Shown here: piece by piece, positions 32,872 through 43,897 of the stretch | How positions within the stretch are numbered: the stretch's first letter is position 1 | How the letters are laid out: each line of letters begins with the position of its first letter | NCBI GenBank assembly: GCA_010093705.1 | Contig: MU006090.1 | Location: 190,056-254,055 of the forward strand | Origin: Patellaria atrata CBS 101060 | Taxonomy: Eukaryota > Ascomycota > Dothideomycetes > Patellariales > Patellariaceae | DNA length: 64,000 nucleotides | Direction: 5' to 3' | Made by a program: the position numbers and the translations under genes | Notes under the pieces: model-generated | What the model was told of the DNA's origin: nothing | Seen by the model: only the letters and a program-made list of their open reading frames with translations | The model's database searches: none

Positions 32872-33349
32872 TACTTTGTGTGTTTATCGAAAAAGTAAGA
32901 ACAGGAACAGAGAAACAGCTCCGTTCCCGAGATATAAAGGAAGTAATGAGCATTTATCGAGGAGATCAGACGTTCCGAATCCATTCCTGGTGTACTTTGC
33001 GGACCAATCACAATTCGATCGGGACATGTTAAAGCTCCCGTTCCCGTTTCTGACCAACATCGGTGAGCAAAAACAGTACATTGCATCAACAAAACGGCTT
33101 CTCCTATGGTTCCGTTAGATCTCTCGAACCTGGCCGTCTAAATAGTTGCCTGATAGTTCTATATTGATATTTTAATAGGAGTTGAATATGAATGAATTCG
33201 GAATTTTTCCATTCCTATTATCAGGTTCGATCCTGTCATTTTTTTTCCAGAAGCCCTTTCATCCCTATTATACGACTACCTCTTAAGTCTGACACTTTCT
33301 GGCGTTTGTTACTTTCTCCAATTCTTAAAGAGTTCTTCTTACTTAGAAG
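32872..33349. promoter_or_regulatory. Divergent promoter, regulator / exporter
   Basis: 478 bases between two divergent start codons. Zn2Cys6 factors often bind inverted or direct CGG triplets; I do not see a convincing symmetrical pair. A pyrimidine-rich stretch before the exporter start may mark its transcription start. Confidence 0.5.
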
Positions 33350-35398
33350 ATGGAAAAAGATCAAGAGCGCATTGAAGCTCAACCCAACACTAATTTGACA
33401 TCTTTTACCAGCTGTAAAAGCAGCAATGTTAGCCAAGGGGATACGGCTCCAGTAGTTGAAACTGTGGCATCCAAGGAAGGTCTATATGGCATTCAGCTAT
33501 GGATTTGCTTACTTTCTTTGATATCTGCTGTTTTGTTGATATCCTTAAATGCTTCAATGCTAGCCACTGTAAACATCCAATCCTCCTATCTCGACTAGGC
33601 GACCAAACTGCTCACTACACCAGGCCATTCCTCGGATAACAAATCATTTCCACTCCCTTGATGATGTGGGTTGGTATACTAGCATATACATTCTATCTTA
33701 GTAAGTTTGCATCGTAGGCTGATATCTCCATACTGACCACGTTGACAGTTGTTCCCTAACGCCAATGGCGGGCAAGATCTTTACGCTGTACTCGCTGAAG
33801 TTTAGCTACCTTACATGCCTTGCAATATTCACTATTGGATCGATTGTGAGCGCAGCGGCCACGTCCTCCGCGATGTTTATCATCGGGCGTACTATTGCAG
33901 GTATTGGAGGCTCGGGGATAGCTACAGGAGCACTGTCTATCATCACTGCATGTGCACCATTGGAGAAGAGGCCTAGTAAGATAATCTAGGAAATACTTGG
34001 ATTAGATCTAATAACGTTTAGCCTTGATGGGATTCCTCATGTCTTTCTTCGCAGTGGGCAACCTTACAGGTCCATTGATTGGGGGAGCTTTGACTGAACA
34101 TACCTCCTGGAGATGGTGTAAGCGATTGCATTGAAAACCCTTTAGTGGATTTGACTAATATCGCATCTCTAGGTTTCTATATCAATGTTCCTCCGGCAGG
34201 TTTGACTGCAGCTCTTTTAATGTTGATTCGAATCCCAGACCAACGCGACGAGAAGGTCACCCGTAAATCTCTGACTGCTAGACTCCCAGACCTTGACATT
34301 GTAGGGTTTCTAATATGGGTACCGATGTGCACAATGTTTTTCCTCGCAATCCAATGGGGAGGAGTGAAGTACAGCTGGGACTCAACAATGGTCATAGGAC
34401 TTTTCTGTGGAGCTGCGGGTACGCTCCCTATCTTCGTCTTTTGGGAAAGGCGCAAAGGAGACGATGCGCTGATCCCGCCTTCTTTGTTCAACCACCGGAT
34501 CACCGTGTTTGCATGCTTGACAGGGTTTGCCCAAATGGGAGGCTTACTGGCAATGTCTTTCTACTTGCCTATCTGGTTCCAAGCGGTCAAGGATGCGAGT
34601 CCACTTGCCAGTGGTCTTATGACACTCCCCCAAGTGATTGCAGATGTTGTAGCTGCAGTAGTGTCTGGCGTCGCGGGTATGCTCATGCTTCTTTCACACT
34701 TCCCTGTCATAGTCCATAATTCGTTAGAGAAAAGTGACTAAAAGATTGATTTATAGTGACCCGTTTCGGATACTACCTCCCTTGGGCGCTCTTCGGAAAC
34801 GCGGTAGCCTCTATCGGCACTGGTTTGACTACCTCATTCATACCAGACTCATCAGCGGGGAATTGGATCGGGTACCAAATCCTCATTGGTGTCGGCCGTG
34901 GTACTACGATGCAGATGCCCTTGACTGCAATGCAATGCGTCCTCCCCGCACACCAATTGCATCTTGGTAACGCAATAGTAATGTTCTCTCAATTCTTCGG
35001 TAGCTCCGTTATCGTCGCTGTTAGCGGGACTATCTTTACGAACAAATTGCCATCGGCTATAATGAAGTATGCACCGAGCGTCGATCTAGCGCAGGTTGAG
35101 GAGGTTGGAGCTATAGATCTGAGACGTGTGTGGCACGGTGAAGTGCTTTATGGTATAAGATTGGCGTACAATTCAGCGGTTATTAATGGTTTTGTGAGTG
35201 AACAGTCTCAACTAAACATCGACTTTTGAGCTAATCATATGACAGTATGTATCCGTAGCAGCATCTTGTTTAGCATTTCTGCTCAGCTGGGGTTTAGGGA
35301 CGAAAAGTGTCAAGGAGGTCAAAGCAAAGCGAGAGGAGGTTCCGAATGAATCGGAAGCGAAAGAGCAAGGGAACGAGAGTCACCGTATGAGAATATAA
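33350..35398 (+). CDS. Major facilitator exporter, DHA2 (14-TM) type
   Basis: Proton-coupled drug or toxin efflux pump of the plasma membrane. Seven exons join in frame: 33350-33568, 33624-33700, 33749-33975, 34022-34117, 34173-34676, 34757-35193 and 35246-35398 (570 residues). TM1 carries LNASMLATAIPRITNHFHS, followed by LDDVGWYTSIY, GKIFTLYSLK and the motif-C-like GRTIAGIGGSGIATGALSII, then WRWCFYINVPPAG, VTRFGYYLPWALFG and a hydrophilic Lys/Glu tail. This order fits fungal toxin-efflux pumps such as the aflatoxin-cluster AflT group. TM1 has Asn-Ala-Ser where family members usually have Asp-x-Thr. The exporter is paired with the divergent Zn2Cys6 regulator. The substrate cannot be told from sequence. 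Confidence 0.9.
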
Positions 35399-36080
35399 CA
35401 CATGCTAAGGGATTACAATAGAGTCGAGCGAAAAGGAGAGGTTGATCTTACAATGGGTAATTTACATTTGTATCTTCAGAAGGGGTAACAACGCCGAGCA
35501 CATAATTTCTTCAGGTTGCTCCATCTAAAGGTCGCCAATTACTAATAAAACCAATTGCATAATTGCTTCCATTGCCATACCACTGCTGGGTCACTAGACG
35601 CTTGTTCTCAGAAGTTACCTCTAATTCTGCTGTACGTAATGAATCAAAGCATACAACGGACTATCAGCTGTATAAGCACATGCACCGCGAGGGTTTGGGG
35701 AGAGCTTAGAGATCTTCCCTTCGTAAGTAATCTGGAATTTAACCCCTCAGATTCGTGATTTTTTGAGTAATATTCAGAATGTGACGAGTTTGAAACAATC
35801 CCTCATAGATTGTTCAATAGGTCGCTTGAGCTTTTCATAACCATGTTCCACGGGCTATTTTCTCTAGCTGGTGAGGAACTGAGCAAAAAAGTCCTTGGAG
35901 GTATATGAGCAGCAGTACAGGACAGGCAGCTTTTATCCGCCTCATAAACTTGACGGAGCCACATAACATCGGAGTGGAGGTTTTCAGTCTGAAGAATGAT
36001 GATGAGGTTGACCAGAACCCTTTCAGAGGTGGCTGTTCCCTGTAGTGAACCAGATCTTTCCTGTAGAAAGCGTTGGCAAA
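35399..36080. other. Gene-free spacer between convergent genes
   Basis: Between the stop codons of the exporter (+) and the Stn1-like gene (-). No supportable gene. Confidence 0.6.
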
Positions 36081-36911
36081 TTATATTAACGCTCCAAAGT
36101 TCATTATGATTTCCTCCTTCCTCCGTACTCGCTCTTGTTTCTCCTCATATCTTTTCAAAGATTCGGCATATTTCTGTTTCTTCGCCAACTTCGCCTGTTC
36201 ATATTCTGCTTTCTTCTTCTGGATCTCCTTTTCCTTGCGCCTTTCCTTTTCCAATCCCTTCTCGATCTTCTTCAACTCTGGGGTAGAGAGCATCCAAGGC
36301 TTAGACAGTACGTTCTTGCGAAAGTTGACCAGTTCACTCCAAGCAGTGGCCTCTTCATCAGTCGTGTTAAGCAGAGTAACCCTCTTGAGGTCCAATCTCT
36401 TCACGCGTCGAAACTCTGAAATAGTACACTTGACTTTGACCACACTTCCAATATCAACAAGACAACTATCGATTGTAATCTTCGTCAAGCCAAAGTTACG
36501 AGTGACATTCAGGTTTTGAACAGTGGTGTTTGAATTGAAGTCAATGAAGTTAGCACCATCGTCGTCTGATAAACGAGCAACCTGGACTTCAATAGTTGCG
36601 CCGCTTCCATCATCAAGGGTAAGGACGATCCATTTAGACGCGATCTCCTGAATTGCGACGATAGGCCCGACAAGTCGTACATAGCGGATGGGATGGTTCA
36701 GATGGAAGTAAATGTTTTGACCTACGCGAGGAAAAGGTTGCTTAGCTATAGTCTAATACACCGTGCAATTGGAATTTATCCCCGTACCTTCGAACCCACT
36801 TTCTACACGTAACCCGTGTACATCAGCAGCGGTGACCTTGACCCAGGTATTGTAGGTCGGAGACGCGTTGAAACAATATGCTGGATATATTTGGGGATAT
36901 CTCGCGTTCAT
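36081..36911 (-). CDS. stn1: Stn1-like CST-complex telomere protein
   Basis: Stn1 with Ten1 (and Cdc13/Ctc1) caps telomeres and assists lagging-strand fill-in. Exons 36788-36911 and 36081-36721 join in phase to 254 residues. The N-terminus (RYPQIYPAYCFNASPTYNTW, VKVTAADVHGL) and OB fold (about residues 45-170: HPIRYVRLVGPIVAIQEIAS, WIVLTLDDGSGATIEVQV, FGLTKITIDSCLVDIGSVVK, VKRLDLKRVTLL) match fungal Stn1. A region of about 70 Lys/Glu-rich residues follows (LEKERRKEKEIQKKKAEYEQ), likely a long helix. There is no C-terminal winged-helix pair as in budding yeast Stn1; many filamentous fungi have the short form. No linked telomere gene is in the window. Confidence 0.8.
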
Positions 36912-37885
36912 GTCATTGCATTGAAGCCTTTTGAGCTATATTTTTTGGTTTAAATATTTACAGAATTCAAGGTAAGAATGTTGATGATAATGGAGGTTGT
37001 TGTAGATAGGACAGACGCGGTAACCCGTGGTACAGTATGGTTGTTGGGGTAGCAACGCGTAATCACGTGATGAAAATCTTATCTTAGCGTCTTGACAGTA
37101 TCGATAAGATCCCGATAAGTAAAGAGGGAAATTTGTCCAAGTTTTCAACCTTCTCCCAATTCCCTTCGTCCCTGAAATCAAGCTTATATATGTCTTACAC
37201 ACCACTAGAGCAAATGGATTAATATTAGCTTCTTAGCATACACATCCCAGTCTCCCGTCATGATTTGTAGTTCTAACTTACATTTAGGGATATCCCAAAA
37301 TAAACTGCTCCTCATCATTGTTTGCTTGAACAGCCTTCACATCGCCTTACCCACTTCAATAGTTTCCATGAGCCCCGGTATCATTTGGCCTTGAGAGCGT
37401 ACTTAATAGTAAGGTATCTTACTCTATATTTTCCGAGACTACCTGGAATTCAACTAACACAAGACAAATCCGGAACAACTTCCGTGCTGACCTTGATTTT
37501 ATGGTGGTGACCGGAAGTGGAGATGTCATGACCTATGAGGCTGCATGTCTTGCATATGACCATTAAGGTATGCGTTATTAGCACCATCTCGGGTCGAGGT
37601 GAACAACTGTCGACGGGAAGCTTGCCTCGAGCTCTTTTGGGTTGTAAGGTAAGCCGCGGCTTTAACAGGAGCTTGCCCGCGCGTTTGCTTAGCAGATGGG
37701 AGATATCATCCACAAAGTTTCCTGTGTCACTACTAGCGTTTGACCTCTATGAATCTTCAGGAAATTCCTTCTTTCTCATGATTTCCTATCTGGTACTCTT
37801 TCAATCCCGACAACAATTTCTCTAAGCTCCTCATTCCTACCAGTCTATCGCTGAAATCATAAACTCCACCCAGAACTTCTCCACG
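36912..37885. other. Gene-free spacer
   Basis: Between the Stn1-like start and the small surface-protein gene. Only short ORFs, none with features. Confidence 0.55.
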
Positions 37886-38579
37886 ATGCTTTCCAGTTGC
37901 ATATCAACCCTTCTATTCCTTGCATTTACACGTCTTGTACTCATAGTTCAGGCGCAAGATGTCTACGCCCCTTTTTCCGGTGCGATCTACATTGTAAACA
38001 GCGACGGCACATCCTGGAGCTCTCTATATCCAGCGATGTGCCCCGTCAATGCTGCTATAAGCTGCAATGGCATCGGTCATCCCAACTGGTTCGCCCACCC
38101 GCTCTTTCGGAAATAATCACACAATCATAACAAAGTTCTATAGGTGTTGCCCCTCTACCTACGCCTGTGCTATAAGCTCTAATTCCCTTGTTGGTTGTTG
38201 TCCGAATGGTTCGATCTGTCAAGGCAATGTCAACGCCGCCGCGATCAGTACTGTAACCGTAACGCAATTTATTACCCCTACTCCCACACAAGTCACTGTA
38301 GCTCAAGTCCCGCTCACGACTACCATTGTTCCTGTTGTCGTACCAGCGGGGGTCACGTCTGTACAGCAACCTCCACCAGCGAACGGCCAGTATTGCTCCA
38401 CCCTGACAGCACGCGGGCCTGGCCTCCCTACTACAGCTCTTGGTGAATGCGGGACGATTCTTGTGGTAAACAGAGCTGAACGTCTTACTGGTACAGTGTT
38501 CTGGGGATTTGGAGTAATGGCAGTTGGCTCAGGAATCCTCATATTTCACGTAGCCATTGCCAGGTTCATGGGAGGATAG
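37886..38579 (+). CDS. Small Cys-rich secreted / membrane-anchored protein
   Basis: Two exons, 37886-38088 and 38144-38579, join in phase to 212 residues. A signal peptide is clear (STLLFLAFTRLVLIVQA, cut before QDVYAP). The exported part has a cysteine pattern CPVNAAISCNGIGHPNWCCP, then CAISSNSLVGCCPNGSICQG, with CC pairs recalling fungal wall proteins. A Thr/Val/Pro-rich region follows (VTVTQFITPTPTQVTVAQVP), probably O-glycosylated. The C-terminus is hydrophobic (VFWGFGVMAVGSGILIFHVA), fitting a GPI signal or a single membrane span. Role unknown; cell-surface or wall display is an inference. Confidence 0.8.
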
Positions 38580-39230
38580 GAGTCGGATTGGAATCTGTTT
38601 CGGCGTGTATGGCGTTAGTAGGACCCTAGAGTCAAGGGATGAGTGTACGATGATTATGAGAAATGAATAATTCTACGATTTGCTAAAGTAATAGATTCAT
38701 CCTATCATGCTTCCTTTAAGTCTATCCTTCAGTCTGTGTGATTGACGCCCCTATACGTATCGTTTGTATTCCTTTACCATCCGAACTACTGGATGATGCG
38801 AGAAAATTCAGGCATTCCCTTTTCCCTACCCTAATATTCCTCGCTTTAATGAAAATGCATCCTCAAAAAATCATTCGACCTTGCTATACAGGACCTACGG
38901 GGACAAACCAGGTCTTCAACCCGCACAGAGGACCTAACTGTATAGAGGACCGAGATCTACTGATTGTCTGAAATTGACAATCCTCCCAGCGAACGTTTGA
39001 CAAGCGTACAAAGACCCGGAAATTTTAGCTGTACGGAGGTATACGAATACCAACTATGACAGCGGAGATGATATTGGTCCAGATTGAGCTATCATTTCAG
39101 GCAGAAGTCACGTCGTCTGATTTAAAGGTGGTTATATAAGAACCAGCAGAACACCCATATACTGAGTGAGGCGGAACGTACGAGGCCGATATCAAGCTCA
39201 TATATGACGATATCCTTAGCGTACATCTTT
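38580..39230. other. Gene-free spacer
   Basis: Downstream of the surface protein and downstream of the deaminase (convergent ends). No supportable gene. Confidence 0.6.
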
Positions 39231-39764
39231 CTATTCCCCGGCCTCTCTCTCGTGTCCAGCCGTCGCGACCTTTAAGATATCATCTTCCAGTCCAGAAATG
39301 TGGATACACGTTATCCCGCTCTCTTCAAGCTTTGTTCTGCCCACATTCTCCCCCACAAACGTCTCCGGCTCCGACACCCCATGGTATACCTTTCTAATCC
39401 CGCCCTTCCCCTCTTTCTGCGTCCGTAATATCCTTTCCACACATGGTAGGTTACCACTCAATCTCTTTCCGCACGGCTCCATTGTAGTGTAAATCACCGT
39501 GTTCTCAGGTAAGATCTCTCCAACCCGCTCTTCGGGGATGGAGTAAGACTCGGAGAGCTTCAGGAGACAGCATTGCTCTGCATGAGTATTGCCAGGTAAC
39601 TCGAGGGTGTAGCCTGTGGCGAGGACTTCACCGTTACTCTCGTTGAGAAGTAGAGCGCCCACACGGAAATTCGTGGGCTTTGGTTCCGACTTTTCAGCTT
39701 CGTTGAGGGCCAGGCGCAAGATGGATTTGTGGTCCGAGGGGTCTACTACTTTCGAGCATGTCAT
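39231..39764 (-). CDS. Cytidine-deaminase-fold enzyme, RIB2-type (DRAP deaminase)
   Basis: Zinc-dependent deaminase of 177 residues in one exon. Ligands and catalytic Glu are in place: His61-Ala-Glu63 (GNTHAEQC) and Cys98 and Cys108 (MEPCGKRLSGNLPC). NFRVGALLL, the Gly-Tyr-Thr-Leu-Glu-Leu-Pro segment and KVYHGVSEPETFVGEN match the C-terminal deaminase domain of yeast Rib2, which deaminates 2,5-diamino-6-ribitylamino-4(3H)-pyrimidinone 5'-phosphate in riboflavin synthesis. The stand-alone size fits filamentous fungi where this domain is separate from the pseudouridine synthase. The substrate is inferred from similarity. It is divergent from the J-protein gene over 253 bp. Confidence 0.75.
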   Translation of the reverse strand: MTCSKVVDPSDHKSILRLALNEAEKSEPKPTNFRVGALLLNESNGEVLATGYTLELPGNTHAEQCCLLKLSESYSIPEERVGEILPENTVIYTTMEPCGKRLSGNLPCVERILRTQKEGKGGIRKVYHGVSEPETFVGENVGRTKLEESGITCIHISGLEDDILKVATAGHEREAGE

Positions 39765-40017
39765 AGTGAGGATCAGGCTGCAATATGGCCCGTCGCAAGT
39801 TCTAAAATATTAGAGAGCCCCGTAGTCGTTGAAAGGAAACGGCTTGTTTGTTGAGGGGTTGGTGGAAGCATTGCGTCGTTTGTGCAGTGTGCGGCGGAAG
39901 TGAAAGTGGTTTCGTTTGTCGCGTCGCGTCTCCCCGCAGTTGAAAAGTAACTCGACCTCTCCGCGAACACCATCTTTCTTACTTCTCACTCTACACTCTA
40001 GCATAACCCCAATCATA
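39765..40017. promoter_or_regulatory. Divergent promoter, deaminase / J protein
   Basis: 253 bases separate the two starts; both genes must be driven from here. It contains purine-rich and GTCGCGTCGCGTC sequence on the plus strand and a CT-rich leader just before the J-protein start. Confidence 0.55.
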
Positions 40018-41002
40018 ATGTCGTCGCACGTTGACGATCTCACCGATGAGCCCCCCGGCTCCATCAACCCTTATGAAGTTCTCGAGATCGAGAAATCTGC
40101 GACCGCGCACGAAGTCAAGACCGCATACCGGAAGGCTGCCTTGCAACATCACCCGGGTAATATTCGATCGTCTTAGACTTTATATTTGTGCTTACATCTT
40201 GCTAGACAAAGTGAAGCCTGAAGATAAAGAAGCTGCGAATCAAAGGTTCCAGGAGATTGCGTTCGCATATGCAATTCTCTCCGACGAACGTCGACGCGCA
40301 AGATATGACAAGACCGGACGTACAGAGGAATCAGTACAAGAAGATGACGATTTTAATTGGCATGACTTCTTCAGTACTCAATTCCAGGATATGGTCAATG
40401 AAGACAAGATCGCCAAAGTAAAGGCAGAATATCAGGGTAGCGATGAAGAAAAGAGAGATCTCCTTGCGGCGTATACCAAGTACAAGGGCAGGATGAGTCA
40501 AGTGTTCCAGGTCATCATGCTTAGCAATCCGTTGGAGGATGAAGAGAGATTCCGTGCTATTATCGATGCGGCCATCAAAGACGGCAATGTCGATTCCTAC
40601 CCTCAATACACGAATGAGACTAAAGCTGGTCGCAAACGAAGAATGGATGAAGCAATGGCCGAAGCAGGTGAGGCAGAAGAGTTAGCAAAAGAGCTTGGTG
40701 TCCATGAGAAGGTTTCCCGAAGCCGCAAGCGTAAGACAAAGAAGGGAAATACAGCTGAACAAGACGAGTCCGACTTGATGGCTCTCATTCAACAGCGAGC
40801 GAAAGACAGGGCCAGCCAAGCTACGAATTTCCTCGACAGCCTCGCAGCGAAGTACACTCCGAAACCTAAGAACGGCAAGAAACGCGAAGCCTCTGATGAC
40901 GAGCCATCCGAGGAAGCGTTTCAAGAGACAGCCGAGAAACTCAACAAGGCTAAGGCTAAGAGGCTAAGGTCTAAGAAGCAAGCTTCAACCGACTCCGACT
41001 GA
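40018..41002 (+). CDS. J-domain protein, DNAJC9-like
   Basis: Hsp70 co-chaperone. Exons 40018-40156 and 40206-41002 give 311 residues; the 49-base intron splits the invariant HPD motif (HHP|DKVKPEDKEA), which is rebuilt in frame. The J domain covers residues 16-90 (NPYEVLEIEKSATAHEVKTA, QEIAFAYAILSDERRRARYD). The following acidic and helical part (NWHDFFSTQFQDMVNEDKI and KDRASQATNFLDSLAAKY) matches the DNAJC9 layout, in which the human protein handles H3-H4 histones. The C-terminus is Lys-rich (KAKAKRLRSKKQAS), pointing to the nucleus. The histone role is inference from family similarity. Confidence 0.85.
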
Positions 41003-41885
41003 AGAGGTAAATTCGTGTTTCGATTTGGTTCCTTGGATGGACACTTTGGGGTACATTTGTTCTTCATCAGCGTGGCGTTGGTGGTTGGTCTCACTAGGTT
41101 ACAGACAAAGGTTTGCATCTGAGGTAGGACGGACAGTGATCACAGGTTCTGTTTCGGCAGTCTGAATTCTACTTGTCTAGCGTATTCTCGACAAGAGGTA
41201 TCAAGTTCTCAGCTTCGTTCAATATGAAGCTCTCAATTTCCGAAAATATCATGTTCCTGTATTCACGTGCTCGGGAGTTCGGTCACGGCTAACACTAGAA
41301 TTAGCAGCCGGATATATGGACGAGCATAAGTTGTCCTTTACCCGCACGTCGCCAACCTTCCAATTTACATTAATTCAATGGACACTCAAATTTTTGCATC
41401 GAGACCCGGATTTTCTTTAATGGCAGCTCCTTGGCTCATAACACGGAGCAGTTAGAGGAACCTGAGATCGCCGTCGGTTTCTTCCATCCCCGCATTCTGA
41501 GTCTTGTACAACCAGGTCTGGAAACATGGTGTACACAAGAGTTTATTCTTAGTCTTCATTCTAGGTCCTGATACTTACGCTTCATCAATTGAATACGAGC
41601 AAAGATACCTACAGTCGAGTCCATTGGACGTGTTTGTCCGTCGGGTGTCAATCTTCAGTCACAATGGCGTACAAGATCTCGTACGGTGAACACGGTCCTG
41701 CCTCCGTTGCGCTTTCCTTGCATCAATCCGAAGAAGACGAAGGTTTAAAAAGTCTTCTTGCAGGAGATATGAACATATTGCAAGTTTAAAATCACCTCTA
41801 ACCCCTATTTCTTCTCGTGACGTCCTGTATTTCTATACCAACTTAGTCCTCTATTGTACGGTCTCCACCTTATATTTGCTTCAAG
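41003..41885. other. Gene-free spacer
   Basis: Includes the upstream region of the secreted protein. A 61-codon ORF at 41504-41689 has no recognisable features. Confidence 0.55.
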
Positions 41886-43057
41886 ATGAAGTCCCTACTT
41901 TCACTTCTTAGTTTCGTTTCTTATTCAACCGCTGGGGTAATTCTTACCTCAGGCATGCTTACGCAAGATGTCCCTATTCCAACCCTTGCGCCAGAAGGGC
42001 CTAAGTACTGCAGTAGCCCGCCAATGTGTCCACAAGCTGAACCCTTCGTACGCAATACTGGTTCATTTTAGTTAGAATCACCAGACTTACGTAGAATACA
42101 GTTATGTCGATGCAGAAATGCTTGGATCAAAAAATGTCGACCTGAGTTACCCGTCCTAGTATGTGCATCCAAAGTAGTACAAAACATTGCAGTATCTTAC
42201 GAGCTCAGGTTTGCGGACTCCAATTAGACGCAGTAGAAGCTCGAGCAGAAGCCGCCCCGACTTTCCCCCTAGGAGCGCCGGGTACCGGTCCACAATACTG
42301 CGACGCTGTCACCGGAGAGCCTTGTTCGCTGAGCCAAACCTGCTATGAGCTTCCCCCATCTCTCTGCCAGAACCAGTTTGACTGCGGTGTATGCGTCGGT
42401 CAATCTGCGCCTGAAGAGGGAGAGGAGAATGAAGACGTTGAAAAGCGAGCCCCTACCTCCTTTGTGATCTACCCACCACCCGCGACGTCAACATCGACCA
42501 AGAAGCCTATCTCCCTCCCCACAATTCCCACAACCAAGACTCGCGTCACTTCTCGCCCAACCTTTATCATAGACCCCCCTCCTCCTACCCTCACAAGGAC
42601 ACCGACAATGATCGTAGACCCGCCTCCACCCCTTACACTCACACTCACAAAGACAAAGACCCCCTCACTTACCACCAAAACCATCAAAACCAGAACCACG
42701 ACCCGCTCCGGAGCCGTAACCTCAGATCCCGTAACGCTCTACCCTCCACCCTCGTCCACAACCAAGAAGCCAGTCCTCACCACCAAGACCATCATCCCGG
42801 TCCCGACGCCCACGAGGAAAGCGTGCGGTGGCCTTCTGGGAATCCAGTGTGCCAAGGGCGAGATTTGCATCAACGACCCGGATCGCACGGGATGCGGAAT
42901 GGAGTGCGATGCGCCGGGCGTGTGCGTGAAGGAGGAGTACTGCGGTGGGTTTGCGGGACTGAGGTGCGAGACTACGGGGATGAGGTGTATCGATGATCCG
43001 AGGGATAACTGTGATCCGAAGAAGGGCGGGGCTGACTGTATGGGGATTTGTTATTAG
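41886..43057 (+). CDS. Secreted modular Cys-rich protein with Pro/Thr linker
   Basis: Three exons (41886-42047, 42102-42158, 42209-43057) join in frame to 355 residues. A signal peptide starts MKSLLSLLSFVSYSTAG. Two N-terminal Cys blocks follow: YCSSPPMCPQAEPFLCRCRN with WIKKCRPELPVLVC, then QYCDAVTGEPCSLSQTCYEL with CQNQFDCGVCVGQ. A Kex2-type site (VEKR|APTS) precedes a 130-residue Thr/Pro-rich linker with repeated IDPPPP or YPPP blocks. Two tandem C-terminal modules end the protein: CGGLLGIQCAKGEICIND with CGMECDAPGVC, and CGGFAGLRCETTGMRCIDDP with GGADCMGIC. These resemble the repeated Cys modules of fungal secreted proteins. The function is unknown; a wall-bound, adhesion or effector role is possible. 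The middle exon is supported by frame and Cys content. Confidence 0.8.
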
Positions 43058-43897
43058 GTGTTTTCGTTTTGGAGGGAGGTTGGGAAAGGTGTTTTTGGGG
43101 TAAAAGTTTTGTATTAAGAAAGAGTTAAATGAAGACCTGAATCTAAAGATAGATGTTCAGCATAGCTTCTTCAGTGCTTCTGATCGTGCCACGGTACAAT
43201 ATCATACTATCTTTGAACTATTGGTGTTCAAAACACCCACTGGATAACCAACCTTTAGAGTCGTCAGTCGCTATACTCTCGGACAGTCTCCACAACTCAA
43301 AGCTATATATATCCCCTGGCGAGGGATAGGATAGACAGCGGACAAAACCCACGAATAGCGCACAAGGAATCTGTTTGATCTGTTCTGCAGGGTCAGACAT
43401 CTACCGACCTACTGTGGCATTTTGCTATATAAAGGAGTGTCATCAACCCTCAATAAGTAAAAAGCCAATAGGGACCACGGAATACCGAAAACCAAACCGA
43501 AAATATCCGATACGTGAATAAACCGGGGAGTGTTGGAAGCTAACTGAGAGTATCGAGAACCAACTACGACCGTTGGGGTTCTCGGAAACTAATCATTAAT
43601 ATCATAAACCAACTGCCGAGTATGATTCGCCAGTTGATTGTATCCTCAGCCAAGGAGGAGTATTGTTAGATAAAAAAAAAATAAACAGTGTCTATATTTC
43701 GTGTGAAGATTGAGGGTTCAAGTTGCAAAAGTAGATAGTAATATTAAATATGATATTAAGGACAGATGAAGAACTGCACTACGCCGGATAGCTTCTTGTC
43801 AATGTACCTGAGATCCGGATATGTACCCCTATCACTAAAACGCCAAAATCATGCTATGTACCGATTCCTGACCTGGATGACAATCGCTTCCCAACCT
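43058..43897. other. Gene-free spacer between convergent genes
   Basis: Downstream of the secreted protein and of the flavohemoglobin. It contains an A run at 43672-43682. No supportable gene. Confidence 0.55.

Noticed and set aside
33223-33250. tRNA-like B-box (GGTTCGATCC) followed by a T run
   Set aside because: The T loop would have six bases, and I find no A box or acceptor stem at the right distance.
43648-43690. Polypurine stretch followed by TGTTAG, as at the edge of an LTR element
   Set aside because: No matching terminal repeat, no target duplication and no element protein nearby; coincidence is more likely.
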